Of a stretch of 43,516 nucleotides of DNA, positions 25,151-33,499 are shown piece by piece. The stretch covers positions 1 through 43,516 of the forward strand of contig JAUVYG010000005.1 of the NCBI GenBank assembly GCA_030603185.1, written 5' to 3'. The translations under genes and the position numbers were made by a program. Position 1 is the stretch's first letter, and each line of letters opens with the position of its first letter. The notes under the pieces were generated by a model that saw only the letters and a list, made by a program, of their open reading frames with translations, did no database searches and was not told the DNA's origin. This stretch comes from Actinomycetota bacterium (GTDB lineage: Bacteria; Actinomycetota; JAUVYG01).

Positions 25151-25794
25151 GCCTCGGGTTTCGAGACTACCTTATAGACTAAAGCCCCGAGTAGGGCGCC
25201 TATGATCGGTCCGGCGATATATATGCCAAGTGCACCTATATCCCCACTGACAAGAGCCGGACCTATTGAACGTGCCGGGTTCATTGACGCGCCGGATATC
25301 GGACCAGCGAAAAGTGCCTCAAGACCGACCGTTGCACCGATTGCAATGGCGGCGGCACTGCCGACAGCCCTAGAGTCTGTGGCCATGGCCGTGATCACAA
25401 ACATCAAGAAGAATGTGAGTATTACCTCGACCAGAAATGACTGCCACATCCCACCCGAAGGGATCGTCGCTCCGAGTGAGGCGACATTGCCGAACAAGAC
25501 CAAAAGCACAAGAGCGGCGCTGATAGCGCCGCCGATTTGAGCTGCCCAATAGGGAAGTATCTGGCGGCTTGGGAAATGACCGGTGACGGCAAAGGCCAGC
25601 GTCACCGCAGGATTGATGTGTGCCCCACTTATATGGCCCACAGCGTAGATCATTATCATGACAATCAGCCCGAAAGCGATACCCACACCGATAGCCCCAA
25701 GTCCGGCCCCCGTCACTTCGTCAATGACTATGGCGCCCGCACCGGCGAAGACCAGCCCAAAGGTGGCTATGAACTCCGCTAGGTATTTTCGCAT
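25147..25794 (-). CDS. Aquaporin / MIP family channel
   Basis: This is a membrane channel for water or small neutral solutes. The 215 residues form six hydrophobic helices and two half-helices with the pore motifs HINPAVT (about 60) and SMNPARS (about 172), both complete NPA boxes. The protein is short, with minimal loops. The lack of the long extra loop of glycerol facilitators favours the aquaporin side, but substrate is uncertain. It starts only 3 bases after the htpX stop and is probably translationally coupled to it. Confidence 0.92.
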   Translation of the reverse strand: MRKYLAEFIATFGLVFAGAGAIVIDEVTGAGLGAIGVGIAFGLIVMIMIYAVGHISGAHINPAVTLAFAVTGHFPSRQILPYWAAQIGGAISAALVLLVLFGNVASLGATIPSGGMWQSFLVEVILTFFLMFVITAMATDSRAVGSAAAIAIGATVGLEALFAGPISGASMNPARSIGPALVSGDIGALGIYIAGPIIGALLGALVYKVVSKPEA

Positions 25795-25797
25795 GGT

Positions 25798-26640
25798 TTA
25801 GAGGGTGAGCTCTCTCAGCTTAGCTATTCTCTGCTCGATAGGTGGATGAGTAGAAAACAGGCCCGCTAGGCTCTTGCCACTTAAAGGGTTCACAATGTAC
25901 ATGTGGGCCGTTGCCTGATTCACTTCCATCGGCGGGAGCGCCTTGGCTCCTCTACCCAGGGTCTCGAGCGCCGAGGCAAGCCCATGAGGTTGTCCGGCAA
26001 TCTGGGCCCCAGTCTGATCTGCAATGTACTCACGAGAGCGCGAGATCGCCATCTGAATAATAGCCGCAGCGATCGGTGCGAGGATGAATGCGGCAAGCGC
26101 GATGATCGGTCCCAGTGGCGATCGATCGCGCCCTCCACCGAACCACATAGCGATGTAGGCGATGAATGTAAGAGCGCTGGCCATAACCGCCGCCACGCTA
26201 CCGATCAGGATGTCACGGTTCTTTATGTGGGCAAGCTCGTGCGCAAGAACTCCTTCAAGTTCCGGAGTGGAAAGAGTTCGCAGCAAGCCTTCTGTAACGG
26301 CAACCGCCGCGTGTTCCGGGTTTCGACCGGTAGCGAAAGCGTTTAGTTGTTGATTCGGGATGATGTACAGCTTTGGCATTGGAAGCTGTGCTGAAGTTGT
26401 CAGCTTTTGCATCGAAGCGTAGAGCCCGGGTGCCTGTTCTTGAGTTACCGGCCGGGCCTTGCTCATTTTTATGGCAAGTTTATCGCTGGACCAGTAACTG
26501 AAAAAATTGAGCACTAGAGCGATACCGATACCAATGTATAGTCCCTGCCCACCCGGCATTAGAAAATTTCCGAGTCCGATCAAAAGGACGCTCAAAGCTG
26601 CCAATAACAGCACGGTCTTGACTTGGTTCATCGTACTCAT
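25798..26640 (-). CDS. htpX: HtpX-type membrane zinc metalloprotease
   Basis: This is a membrane protease of the M48 family for quality control of membrane proteins. The 280 residues have two N-terminal membrane helices, the zinc motif HELAHIKNRD (about 139-148) and two further helices before the third zinc ligand region SREYIADQTGA. A strong AAAGGAGG ribosome site precedes the ATG. It forms a pair with the downstream aquaporin gene. Lon and Hsp20 lie within 5 kb, giving a small local group of protein-quality genes. Confidence 0.92.
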   Translation of the reverse strand: MSTMNQVKTVLLLAALSVLLIGLGNFLMPGGQGLYIGIGIALVLNFFSYWSSDKLAIKMSKARPVTQEQAPGLYASMQKLTTSAQLPMPKLYIIPNQQLNAFATGRNPEHAAVAVTEGLLRTLSTPELEGVLAHELAHIKNRDILIGSVAAVMASALTFIAYIAMWFGGGRDRSPLGPIIALAAFILAPIAAAIIQMAISRSREYIADQTGAQIAGQPHGLASALETLGRGAKALPPMEVNQATAHMYIVNPLSGKSLAGLFSTHPPIEQRIAKLRELTL

Positions 26641-26710
26641 CTGTGATTGCCTCCTTTAGCTTTCTTTGAAAATTTTATCACTCTGCAAGCAGAACCGCCC
26701 CACTCTAGCG

Positions 26711-27352
26711 TTAATTCTGTGCAAAATGCCTGAGTCTAGAGACCAGAAGTGATGAAATAACGGCAACATCCTCAGTGGGCAGGTAGTGTCCTGCGGTCTT
26801 GTCGAACATGATCTTTCCGCGCGGTGGGAACTCATCATCCCCCTCCCACATCAGTATCGCCATGGGGAAACGGGGAAAGGCCTCTATCCGAAATGCAACA
26901 TCAGCTGACATCTCTAGCCTCGTTCCACCGATGGCCTCTGCAGCACGCTCGAATCCAGCAGCATCACCGCCAAATCGACTCAGTAGCGGACCAACCGCCC
27001 TACCCTCGAACGATCGCGCATACCCATCGCGGGCCTCTGGTAAATTCCGAAAGGCCGTCCATTCCCCCGAAAGAGCGGAACCGTCGGCGGTCTCCAAATG
27101 ATGAAGGAATACCAGGCCTTCCTCAGTCGCAATGACGTCCTGCCATGGCCCTGAGTCATCCATTGAACGGGTAAGAGTGATCTGTTCAGCCCATCTCACT
27201 TTGAATATTGCGCCCAGCATCGAGCCGGTGACCGTGCGGGTCTCAGGGTCGTACGAATAGCCGGTCCGGGACGCGATTTGCGCCGGATCCATCGCCAATA
27301 ATGCTGTTTGGGCCATCTGTACCGACAGCTGGTACTTAAACGTCTCAGACAT
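26711..27352 (-). CDS. DUF3786-like protein
   Basis: The function is unknown. The 213 residues show a C-terminal pattern FPMAILMWEGDDEFPP ... LFD-like MFD ... HYLPTEDVAVI that I recognise as typical of DUF3786 proteins. That family occurs mostly in anaerobes and is often attached to an iron-sulfur domain related to AcsC. Here no cysteine motif is present, so it is the stand-alone form. No signal peptide or membrane segment is seen. The ATG at 27352 lies just after an inverted repeat. A longer GTG/TTG start at 27376 is possible. It is divergent from the ccmF-like gene. A link to corrinoid or iron-sulfur biology is inference from family distribution. Confidence 0.65.
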   Translation of the reverse strand: MSETFKYQLSVQMAQTALLAMDPAQIASRTGYSYDPETRTVTGSMLGAIFKVRWAEQITLTRSMDDSGPWQDVIATEEGLVFLHHLETADGSALSGEWTAFRNLPEARDGYARSFEGRAVGPLLSRFGGDAAGFERAAEAIGGTRLEMSADVAFRIEAFPRFPMAILMWEGDDEFPPRGKIMFDKTAGHYLPTEDVAVISSLLVSRLRHFAQN

Positions 27353-27355
27353 TAT

Positions 27356-27372
27356 CCTCAGTCTACCTGAGG
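27356..27372. promoter_or_regulatory. Inverted repeat between divergent genes
   Basis: CCTCAG-TCTAC-CTGAGG, a perfect 6-bp inverted repeat, fills the space between the starts of the DUF3786-like gene and the ccmF-like gene. It is placed to act on both as an operator. The binding protein is unknown. Confidence 0.35.
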
Positions 27373-27399
27373 TCATATTGGAAAACGAACGGAGATGCT

Positions 27400-28377
27400 C
27401 TGGACCCCATACAACTGGCCCACTACATCGACATACGTGATGCTGTGGGGACGATCGGAACCCTCATCCTGATAGTGGCAACTGCTTCCGGCGTTGCTCT
27501 CGCGATCTTGAGCGCGACCGGCAAGGCCGAAACCCTAAGAACCTATCTCCTGGTAGGAGCCTCCGGCTCACTTCTGTTGGCCTTCGGATTCATCATCTAC
27601 TTCCACCTTCAGATAAATACCCTTCTACCCCTGGTCAATCCATTCGACGGACAGATCATCGGGACGTACAAGATCCCGCCATGGATCGAAGAGGAAAAAC
27701 TGTTGTTCTGGTCCCTGGGATTCTCGCTCGTGGCCATAGCGATCAACCTGCGACACTCGACCCAACGAATGATCATCACCGGGGTCAACGTCTTGCTTGT
27801 CGCCCTGCTCGCAATAATGCTGTTCGCATCGAACCCCTTCCACCCACTCCTGCCCAACTTCCATGCTGAGATCATCGGGTATCAGCAGGCGTTGATGTCG
27901 GGAGACCCGAATGCGGCCTTTGGCACCCTTCAGGGGTTGATCGGCAAGATGATGGGATTCTACAACTCCACGTACATGTGGACTCACCCTCCCCTCTTGT
28001 TCGCCTCATATGCCGCCTTCGGCGCCACATTGATCGGGTCGATCGCAATGCTCGGTCGCTCTGAGCGTAGCGTTGGGGACGCAGTAGCATATGACTACGG
28101 CAGGTTTGGATTCATAGCCCTGACTCTTGGCCTACTGCTAGGATACCCCTGGGCATTGTTGGCCTGGGAGGGCCAGTCCTGGTGGTGGGACCCTAAGATC
28201 AATATGGCCATCATGATGTGGGTCTTCTACGCCGCGTACCTGCATGCTCGGCTATACAAACATCGACCCACGATGTGGACCGCTACCGCCATTTTAGGTA
28301 TCTCATCATTTGGCGTCCTTGTGCTCACGTACCTCACGACCTATCTGATCCCCGGAATCCACTCGGTGGTCGGATGA
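27400..28377 (+). CDS. CcmF/CcsA-family cytochrome c assembly protein with probable CTG start
   Basis: This is a multi-pass membrane protein of the haem-handling family that attaches haem to apocytochrome c. It has about eight hydrophobic segments, the haem-binding WWD-type motif WEGQSWWWDPK (near residue 255), HPPLLFASYAAFG before it and YLHARLY after it. The HPP and LH elements resemble CcmF/NrfE more than CcsA. A GTG at 27445 is possible. However, in-frame codons upstream continue a protein-like sequence to a CTG at 27400 with GGAG five bases before it, giving 325 residues. The product is half the length of CcmF, and the next gene may supply the rest. A predicted cytochrome c target lies 7 kb away. 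Confidence 0.8.
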   Translation: MDPIQLAHYIDIRDAVGTIGTLILIVATASGVALAILSATGKAETLRTYLLVGASGSLLLAFGFIIYFHLQINTLLPLVNPFDGQIIGTYKIPPWIEEEKLLFWSLGFSLVAIAINLRHSTQRMIITGVNVLLVALLAIMLFASNPFHPLLPNFHAEIIGYQQALMSGDPNAAFGTLQGLIGKMMGFYNSTYMWTHPPLLFASYAAFGATLIGSIAMLGRSERSVGDAVAYDYGRFGFIALTLGLLLGYPWALLAWEGQSWWWDPKINMAIMMWVFYAAYLHARLYKHRPTMWTATAILGISSFGVLVLTYLTTYLIPGIHSVVG

Positions 28378-29021
28378 AGAAATACGATATCGGTCTGATC
28401 GTAGTCACAGTAGTCGTCTTGGCGGCGCTTGGTGTCCTGGCGCTTGGAGGTACGCTCTACGTGTGGTGGGCATCGGATGTTCCTGGGGGCTTCCCCGGCA
28501 GCCTTGAGTACGAAGAATATGCTGCGGTGATGAACCGCTCAAGCCTGCCTCTGTTCATCGCTTTAGTCCTTTCGCTGGTTCTTTGTATCCCGAAAAGAAT
28601 CATTCGTCGCGCTCATCTTGTCTGGGTGACGCTGGGAATATTTTTGGTGAGCGCCGCTGTCTCGATTATCGCAGATCCATTGCTTGGGGCATCAGTGATG
28701 TTCCTGACCGCAATAGCAATCCAGGCCGCAGTAATCGTCATGACGTTAGTAGGGTCCAAAAGCCTGAACTTCCAGACCGAAGGTTTCTTCTCTCAGCTCG
28801 GGTCAGGACTACTGCACCTCGGTACGGTGCTGTTCCTCTATGACGTGCTACTACTATCCACGTCGAGTATTTCACATTCCTTAATATTCTGGAGCGCCAC
28901 ATTCCTGATCACGTCGGGCATGATCCTTAGCTTCTATCAAAAGGAGCTTTCGCGATTGTTTGTGTTCACTCGAGAGGTTCAGGAACCTCAAACGGAAGAT
29001 CCAAAGCCAGAGCGTGATTGA
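28374..29021 (+). CDS. Six-helix membrane protein, possible C-terminal half of a split CcmF
   Basis: The 215-residue product has six predicted membrane helices and a short acidic cytosolic tail. Its ATG overlaps the preceding gene (ATGA), so the two are coupled and probably work together. The segment FSQLGSGLLHLGTVLFLYDVLLL is reminiscent of the MYLAHLG helix in the C-terminal half of CcmF, which suggests a split CcmF, but similarity is faint. It could equally be an unrelated accessory protein. The last 56 bases overlap the end of lon on the other strand. No other domain is recognised. Confidence 0.6.
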   Translation: MKKYDIGLIVVTVVVLAALGVLALGGTLYVWWASDVPGGFPGSLEYEEYAAVMNRSSLPLFIALVLSLVLCIPKRIIRRAHLVWVTLGIFLVSAAVSIIADPLLGASVMFLTAIAIQAAVIVMTLVGSKSLNFQTEGFFSQLGSGLLHLGTVLFLYDVLLLSTSSISHSLIFWSATFLITSGMILSFYQKELSRLFVFTREVQEPQTEDPKPERD

Positions 29022-31389
29022 GAACTTCTTCGATGCGGTCGACGTAAACCAGCTCTAGGTTCTCACGAAGATCCGGGGGAATGTCCTCTTCGGCATCGTT
29101 CTGATTGTGTGCGGGCATCAGTATTTTGCTAATACCCGCCCGTTTGGCGGCCAGCACCTTTTCCTTAATCCCGCCGACTGGTAATACCTGTCCGGTAAGA
29201 GTTATCTCTCCGGTCATTGCTAAGCCGGAGTCTACCGGTCTATCAGTAAGCATGGATACGATAGAGGTAGCCATCGTGACGCCCGCACTAGGGCCATCCT
29301 TTGGAATGGCACCAGCAGGAATATGTACGTGTAGGTCGTTTTTCTTGAAGAAATCGTCCTTTACCCCAAGGCTCGAGCTGATGGACCGGGTGAAGCTTAG
29401 GGCTGCCTCAGCTGATTCCTTCATGACACTTCCCAGCTGTCCGGTCAGAGACAACTTTCCACTGCCCGGCATAGACACGGACTCAATGAATAGAATGTCG
29501 CCCCCCGCCTGAGTCCAGGCCAGGCCAGTAGCAACGCCTGAGGTGCTAGTCCGCCTTTTGGCCTCAGCCAAGAAGATGCGCTTTCCGATGTAGGTCGTTA
29601 TGTCTCCGTCATCCACCTTGAAAGGACCCTCATCCCCTTCAGCATATTTGCGTGCAAGTTTCCGGCAGACTGCCCCGATGCTGCGCTCGAGATTTCTCAG
29701 ACCTGCTTCTTTGGTGTAGTACTTGGCTAGATCCAGCACTGCAGCATCTGTGAACTCAGCCCTTCCTTCTTCGAGCCCGTTGTCCACTAGCTGTCTTGGA
29801 ACCAGATACTTTCGAGCGATCTGCACCTTCTCTTCCTCTGTGTACCCGGCGAGCCGAATGACCTCCATCCGGTCCCTGAGTGCGGGAGGAACGGTGTCCA
29901 AAGTATTGGCAGTGGTGATGAACAGCACCTTCGAAAGATCATATGGAAGATCGAGATAGTGGTCCCTAAAACTATCGTTCTGCTCCGGATCAAGGACCTC
30001 AAGAAGAGCCGAGGCCGGATCACCCCGGAATGCATCGGTCCCTATCTTGTCCACCTCATCCATCATGAACACCGGATTCGATGAACCTGCATCTCTAAGT
30101 GCACGCAGTACCGTTCCCGGGAGAGCGCCTACATACGTGCGACGATGACCCCGTATCTCTGCTTCATCTCGTACTCCACCCACCGATATCCGTATGAACT
30201 CCCGACCAAGAGCTCTAGCAATAGACTGGCCCAGGGAGGTCTTACCGACGCCAGGAGGGCCCACAAAGCAAAGTATAGGTCCCGACAACTGATCTCTTAG
30301 CTTGCGAACAGACAAATACTCTAGGATTCGGTCTTTCACCTTTTCAAGGTCGAAGTGATCCTCGTCCAAAATACGCTTGGCGTCCTCGATATCGACCTTA
30401 TCCTCGGTGTACTTGTTCCATGGGAGATCCGCTATCCAATCAAGATAGGTGCGGATCACCGACCAATCCGCCGCCATTTGGCTAAGCTTAGACAGCTTCG
30501 CGAGCTCCCGGTCAGACGCCTCTTGTACGTTGTCGGGTAGATCTGCTTCGTTCAACTTCTCTCGAAGTTGATCCACCTCAGAGGTGGCCTCATCGGACTC
30601 ACCCAGTTCATCTTGGATCGCCTTCAGCTGTTGGCGGAGAAAGTACTCCCGCTGAGACTTGTCCATCTGGGATTTGACCTCAGACTGTATCTTGTCACCG
30701 AGCTCGAACACCTCAAGCTCCCTGGTGAGTGTGCCGGTTAGTGTACGGAGTCGTTTCTCTACTACAGACTGCTCTAAGAGTTCTTGCTTCTCGGGCACCT
30801 TTACCCGCAACGTGCTTGAGACCAAGTGAGAGAGAGAAACAGGGTTATCTATATTTGCCAGTGCCACCTGCAGTTCATCGGGAAAGCTGGGCATGTGGCT
30901 CAGTAGTCGGCCGAACAATGATGAGACTTTATGAACCAGAGCCTGCATTTCAATGCTGTCCTCGAGCTTGTCTTCCGCAGGGCTGATTTTTGCCGTAAGA
31001 TACGGCTCGTTCGATAGCCCCTTCTCGATCTTGATCCGCTTTGCGCCCTGCACCAGGACTCGGATGCTGCCGTCGGGCATTCTCATCATCCTATGTATCT
31101 TGCCAAGGCATCCAGTCTGATAAATATCATCGAATCCAGCTGACTCCCCCTCGAACTCGTCGCGCTCGGCGAACAGCCCGACGAGTTTATCCGAACCAAG
31201 AACATCGTCGATCAGCTGCACCGAACGTTCCTGTCCGACCCCTAGCGGTAGCATTGTCTCAGGGAAGACGACCGTATCTTTTAAGGGAAGTATGGCCACC
31301 TCTTTGGGGACAGTGATATCATCGCCGCTCAGTGAACCCTCGAGCAGTTCCAGGCCCTGGTCTTCCTGGCCTTCAGACTCGCCACTCAT
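28966..31389 (-). CDS. lon: ATP-dependent protease Lon
   Basis: This cytosolic AAA+ serine protease degrades misfolded and regulatory proteins. The 807 residues have the N-terminal substrate-binding LAN domain (VAILPLKDTVVFPETMLPL, about 32-50), a coiled-coil region, Walker A GPPGVGKTSLG (about 375), Walker B VFMMDEVDKI, and the protease domain. The catalytic Ser is in KDGPSAGVTMA (about 700) and the catalytic Lys in GGIKEKVLAAKRAG (about 745). Length and domain order are typical. The ATG overlaps the hsp20 stop (ATGA) with AAAGGAG upstream. The 3' end overlaps the convergent membrane protein gene by 56 bases. Confidence 0.97.
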   Translation of the reverse strand: MSGESEGQEDQGLELLEGSLSGDDITVPKEVAILPLKDTVVFPETMLPLGVGQERSVQLIDDVLGSDKLVGLFAERDEFEGESAGFDDIYQTGCLGKIHRMMRMPDGSIRVLVQGAKRIKIEKGLSNEPYLTAKISPAEDKLEDSIEMQALVHKVSSLFGRLLSHMPSFPDELQVALANIDNPVSLSHLVSSTLRVKVPEKQELLEQSVVEKRLRTLTGTLTRELEVFELGDKIQSEVKSQMDKSQREYFLRQQLKAIQDELGESDEATSEVDQLREKLNEADLPDNVQEASDRELAKLSKLSQMAADWSVIRTYLDWIADLPWNKYTEDKVDIEDAKRILDEDHFDLEKVKDRILEYLSVRKLRDQLSGPILCFVGPPGVGKTSLGQSIARALGREFIRISVGGVRDEAEIRGHRRTYVGALPGTVLRALRDAGSSNPVFMMDEVDKIGTDAFRGDPASALLEVLDPEQNDSFRDHYLDLPYDLSKVLFITTANTLDTVPPALRDRMEVIRLAGYTEEEKVQIARKYLVPRQLVDNGLEEGRAEFTDAAVLDLAKYYTKEAGLRNLERSIGAVCRKLARKYAEGDEGPFKVDDGDITTYIGKRIFLAEAKRRTSTSGVATGLAWTQAGGDILFIESVSMPGSGKLSLTGQLGSVMKESAEAALSFTRSISSSLGVKDDFFKKNDLHVHIPAGAIPKDGPSAGVTMATSIVSMLTDRPVDSGLAMTGEITLTGQVLPVGGIKEKVLAAKRAGISKILMPAHNQNDAEEDIPPDLRENLELVYVDRIEEVLNHALALDLPFEVPEPLE

Positions 31390-31850
31390 TGGTCTCTCCT
31401 TTCCCTGCTATGCAGAACGATGGATACGCGCTGTGACTGTGAATCAGAAGCCTTAGGCAACTCGAGCACCAAAAGACCCTTGTCATAGATGACATCGCTA
31501 TTCTCGGCGTCCACATCGAACGGAAGCATCAGCTTCCGCCGGAAGGGGCCTGTATCGATCTCCATGTGGTTGTAGTGGTTGCCTTTGGGACTAGTGCGCG
31601 GCTTGGCTCCCTCGACTACAAGGGTGCGGTCGAATACAGATATCCGAATATTGGCAATGTCGATACCGGGAAGTTCAAAGGTGACTCTGACGTGACTCAG
31701 GTCTTTGGGGTAGCACAAGTCGGCTGAAGGCCGGGTCACAACACCCGACCGACTACTACCGAATGGACCACCCATGTAGATGTCGAGAAACATCTCGTCC
31801 ATCTCACGACCGAGTAGACGAAATTCGTCAAAGAAGTCTTTGTCTCTCAC
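31386..31850 (-). CDS. Small heat shock protein (Hsp20 / alpha-crystallin)
   Basis: This is an ATP-independent holdase chaperone. The 154 residues contain the alpha-crystallin domain (about 50-145) with VTFELPGID, RTLVVEGAK and a terminal strand GLLVLELPKA. The C-terminal IXI-like segment is weak. I chose GTG at 31850, about 10 bases after AGGAG. The longer TTG start at 31871 has no ribosome site. It is cotranscribed with lon and overlaps it by four bases, which fits a chaperone-protease stress operon. No CIRCE element was found upstream. Confidence 0.88.
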   Translation of the reverse strand: MRDKDFFDEFRLLGREMDEMFLDIYMGGPFGSSRSGVVTRPSADLCYPKDLSHVRVTFELPGIDIANIRISVFDRTLVVEGAKPRTSPKGNHYNHMEIDTGPFRRKLMLPFDVDAENSDVIYDKGLLVLELPKASDSQSQRVSIVLHSRERRDQ

Positions 31851-31924
31851 TGATACTGCTCTCCTGATCAAAAGATGAGCTCACATCACACTGATACCCC
31901 AATAGAGGCCCAGTGACCCAACTG

Positions 31925-32296
31925 CTAGTTAGGGGTCCCCATTACGGGTAGATCGTGAATCTCAGAGAAGTGGATGACAGTTATGATGTCATCAAGCGTG
32001 AGAGGCTTGTCGTAGAGTTTGACCAGGAAATCAAGAACGTCTTCTGGTCTTCTAAGTTCTGGATTCTCTTTCTTGATATCGTTGCGAGAAAGATCCCTGA
32101 ACTTTTTCACCTGGACCTTGTCGAGGATTGCATTGAACATTTTTTGCCTGGGTCCGTATTTCTGACCCACGGTTATCCACACCACTTGTCCGTCTTCATA
32201 CTTTCCTGACTCGTCACCCAGTCGAATGGTAGCGGTCTTGCGCCGCTTTCTGAGCTGGTCTGCATATATTGAAGTGTAGAAGTTTATCGCGAACAT
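31925..32296 (-). CDS. ASCH-domain protein
   Basis: This 123-residue protein carries an ASCH-type (PUA-like beta-barrel) fold, suggested by KRRKTATIRLGD near residues 16-29 and a following VVWITVGQ strand. ASCH domains are generally linked to RNA binding or nucleotide hydrolysis, and no specific activity can be assigned. The C-terminal half, with PELRRPEDVLDFLVKLYD, looks like an added helical region. It has a GAGAGGGA ribosome site and stands as a single gene between hsp20 and the HAD gene. Confidence 0.7.
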   Translation of the reverse strand: MFAINFYTSIYADQLRKRRKTATIRLGDESGKYEDGQVVWITVGQKYGPRQKMFNAILDKVQVKKFRDLSRNDIKKENPELRRPEDVLDFLVKLYDKPLTLDDIITVIHFSEIHDLPVMGTPN

Positions 32297-32345
32297 CGAT
32301 GGTCCCTCTCTGTCCGGCTATTCCCAGGTGAGTAGGTTAACACAT

Positions 32346-32867
32346 TCACCTGATATCGCCGAAACCCATAGTTCGAATCGCACCGGGCAGTTCAAGGAGA
32401 TGCGTGATGGTCTTGTCTGGCACTCCTCTTAGCTCACTGGGAACGGTGTCCACATCATACCTGTCGTTCCAACAGTGGAACACAGACAATATTCCGGCCC
32501 TGTTGGCCCCCAGGATATCTGTGTCCAGTCTGTCCCCCACCATTACGACCTCATCAGCAAGTAGACCAATGCGGTCTAGCACCTGTTGGTAGATTCGAGT
32601 ATCTGGCTTCGCATAACCAGCGGTAACGGAGGTGATAACGGTTTCGAAATAGACATCTAAGCCGATGCGAGCCAGAGTTCCAGTCACAACAGAGTCATCC
32701 GCATCAATGGTGTTACTGACTACCGCGAGAGTGTAGTCCCGATCAAGGTTTGCAAGAACCTCTTCGACCCCGTCCACCATATGTAGATCGGCTTCCAGCA
32801 TCGGAGTCGAAATATCTGTCTCGGCGACCAGCGTGTCCCCGAAGTCGAAAAGAACACCCTTTAGCAC
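32346..32867 (-). CDS. HAD-superfamily hydrolase
   Basis: This is a predicted phosphatase-like enzyme of HAD subfamily IA. The product has motif I LFDFGDTLV at the N-terminus, motif II VVSNT, a lysine in YAKPDTRIY and motif IV VMVGDRLDTDILGANRAG. In motif I the third residue is Gly instead of the usual second Asp (DFGDT against DxDGT), a variant known in some HAD proteins that may affect catalysis. I chose GTG at 32867, 8 bases after the STAS gene. This gives 173 residues starting just before motif I. The longer frame to 32957 merely overlaps the STAS gene. The substrate is unknown. Confidence 0.8.
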   Translation of the reverse strand: MLKGVLFDFGDTLVAETDISTPMLEADLHMVDGVEEVLANLDRDYTLAVVSNTIDADDSVVTGTLARIGLDVYFETVITSVTAGYAKPDTRIYQQVLDRIGLLADEVVMVGDRLDTDILGANRAGILSVFHCWNDRYDVDTVPSELRGVPDKTITHLLELPGAIRTMGFGDIR

Positions 32868-32874
32868 GGGATGT

Positions 32875-33222
32875 CTAAGACTTGATACCTTCGACGGCCG
32901 CCATGAAGGTGTGCTCGACCTCGAATAGAGAGTTGAGGCCGGAGACTGTAAGGACACGCTCGATGTGGCTATTCACCACGAATATCATTCGACCCTGATG
33001 CTCTTTGATGCGCCTAAGGGCGGCAACAAGCATTCCCAGGCATGAACTGTCGATGAAATTGAGCTCCTTGCCGTCAAGAATGAACTTGGACACCCCGGCG
33101 TCCAACTGATCATCTATCAGTTGACGAAGTTCGTGGCAATTACTGAAGTCCACCTGTCCGCGCAGCGTGACCTGTGCGACCGTATCCACTATTTCGACCA
33201 GTATCTCGATATCTGAATCCAT
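32875..33222 (-). CDS. STAS-domain protein (anti-sigma factor antagonist type)
   Basis: This 115-residue protein is a single STAS domain like SpoIIAA/RsbV, which controls partner-switching of anti-sigma kinases. The conserved FIDSSCLGML (near residue 55) contains the Ser that the kinase phosphorylates. Two adjacent ATGs exist at 33225 and 33222, and the second is better spaced from AGGAGAG. No RsbW-like kinase or sigma factor is nearby. The next gene downstream is the HAD hydrolase, possibly coupled. The pathway controlled is unknown. Confidence 0.85.
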   Translation of the reverse strand: MDSDIEILVEIVDTVAQVTLRGQVDFSNCHELRQLIDDQLDAGVSKFILDGKELNFIDSSCLGMLVAALRRIKEHQGRMIFVVNSHIERVLTVSGLNSLFEVEHTFMAAVEGIKS

Positions 33223-33309
33223 CATCTCTCCTGCAAAGCGCTGACCGCTGAACTATTCCCGACTCTGACACATTCGAACAGTGGAATGTCCATTTTTTGC
33301 CCCGACTCG

Positions 33310-33384
33310 TCGGGGTGACCGGATTCGAACCGGGAACCTCCACGTCCCGAACATAGCGCGCCAACCAAGCTGCGCTACATCCCG
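33310..33384 (-). tRNA. tRNA-Pro (anticodon CGG)
   Basis: The minus strand folds into a cloverleaf: acceptor CGGGATG/CACCCCG, D-stem GCGC/GCGC, anticodon loop TTCGGGA and T-loop TTCGAAT, with discriminator A at 33310 and no encoded CCA. The anticodon CGG reads CCG proline codons. Two positions do not pair: A5 with C68 in the acceptor stem, and C49 with U65 in the T-stem. The anticodon stem also relies on G-U pairs. It may still be functional. Confidence 0.9.
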
Positions 33385-33499
33385 TGACGACGTGGTTTTG
33401 GCCACGGCGCAATGCCCAGTATATACCCGCCTTTCACCTGAGTCGAGAAGTGATACATGATAGACTTTACGTGCATGTTCTTACCCTTTATTGGTGTCT

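Noticed and set aside
33140-33412. A 90-codon minus-strand frame across the tRNA
   Set aside because: Its translation (SWLARYVRD-, PGSNPVTPT-like) is the typical false product of a tRNA gene and it overlaps the STAS gene start.
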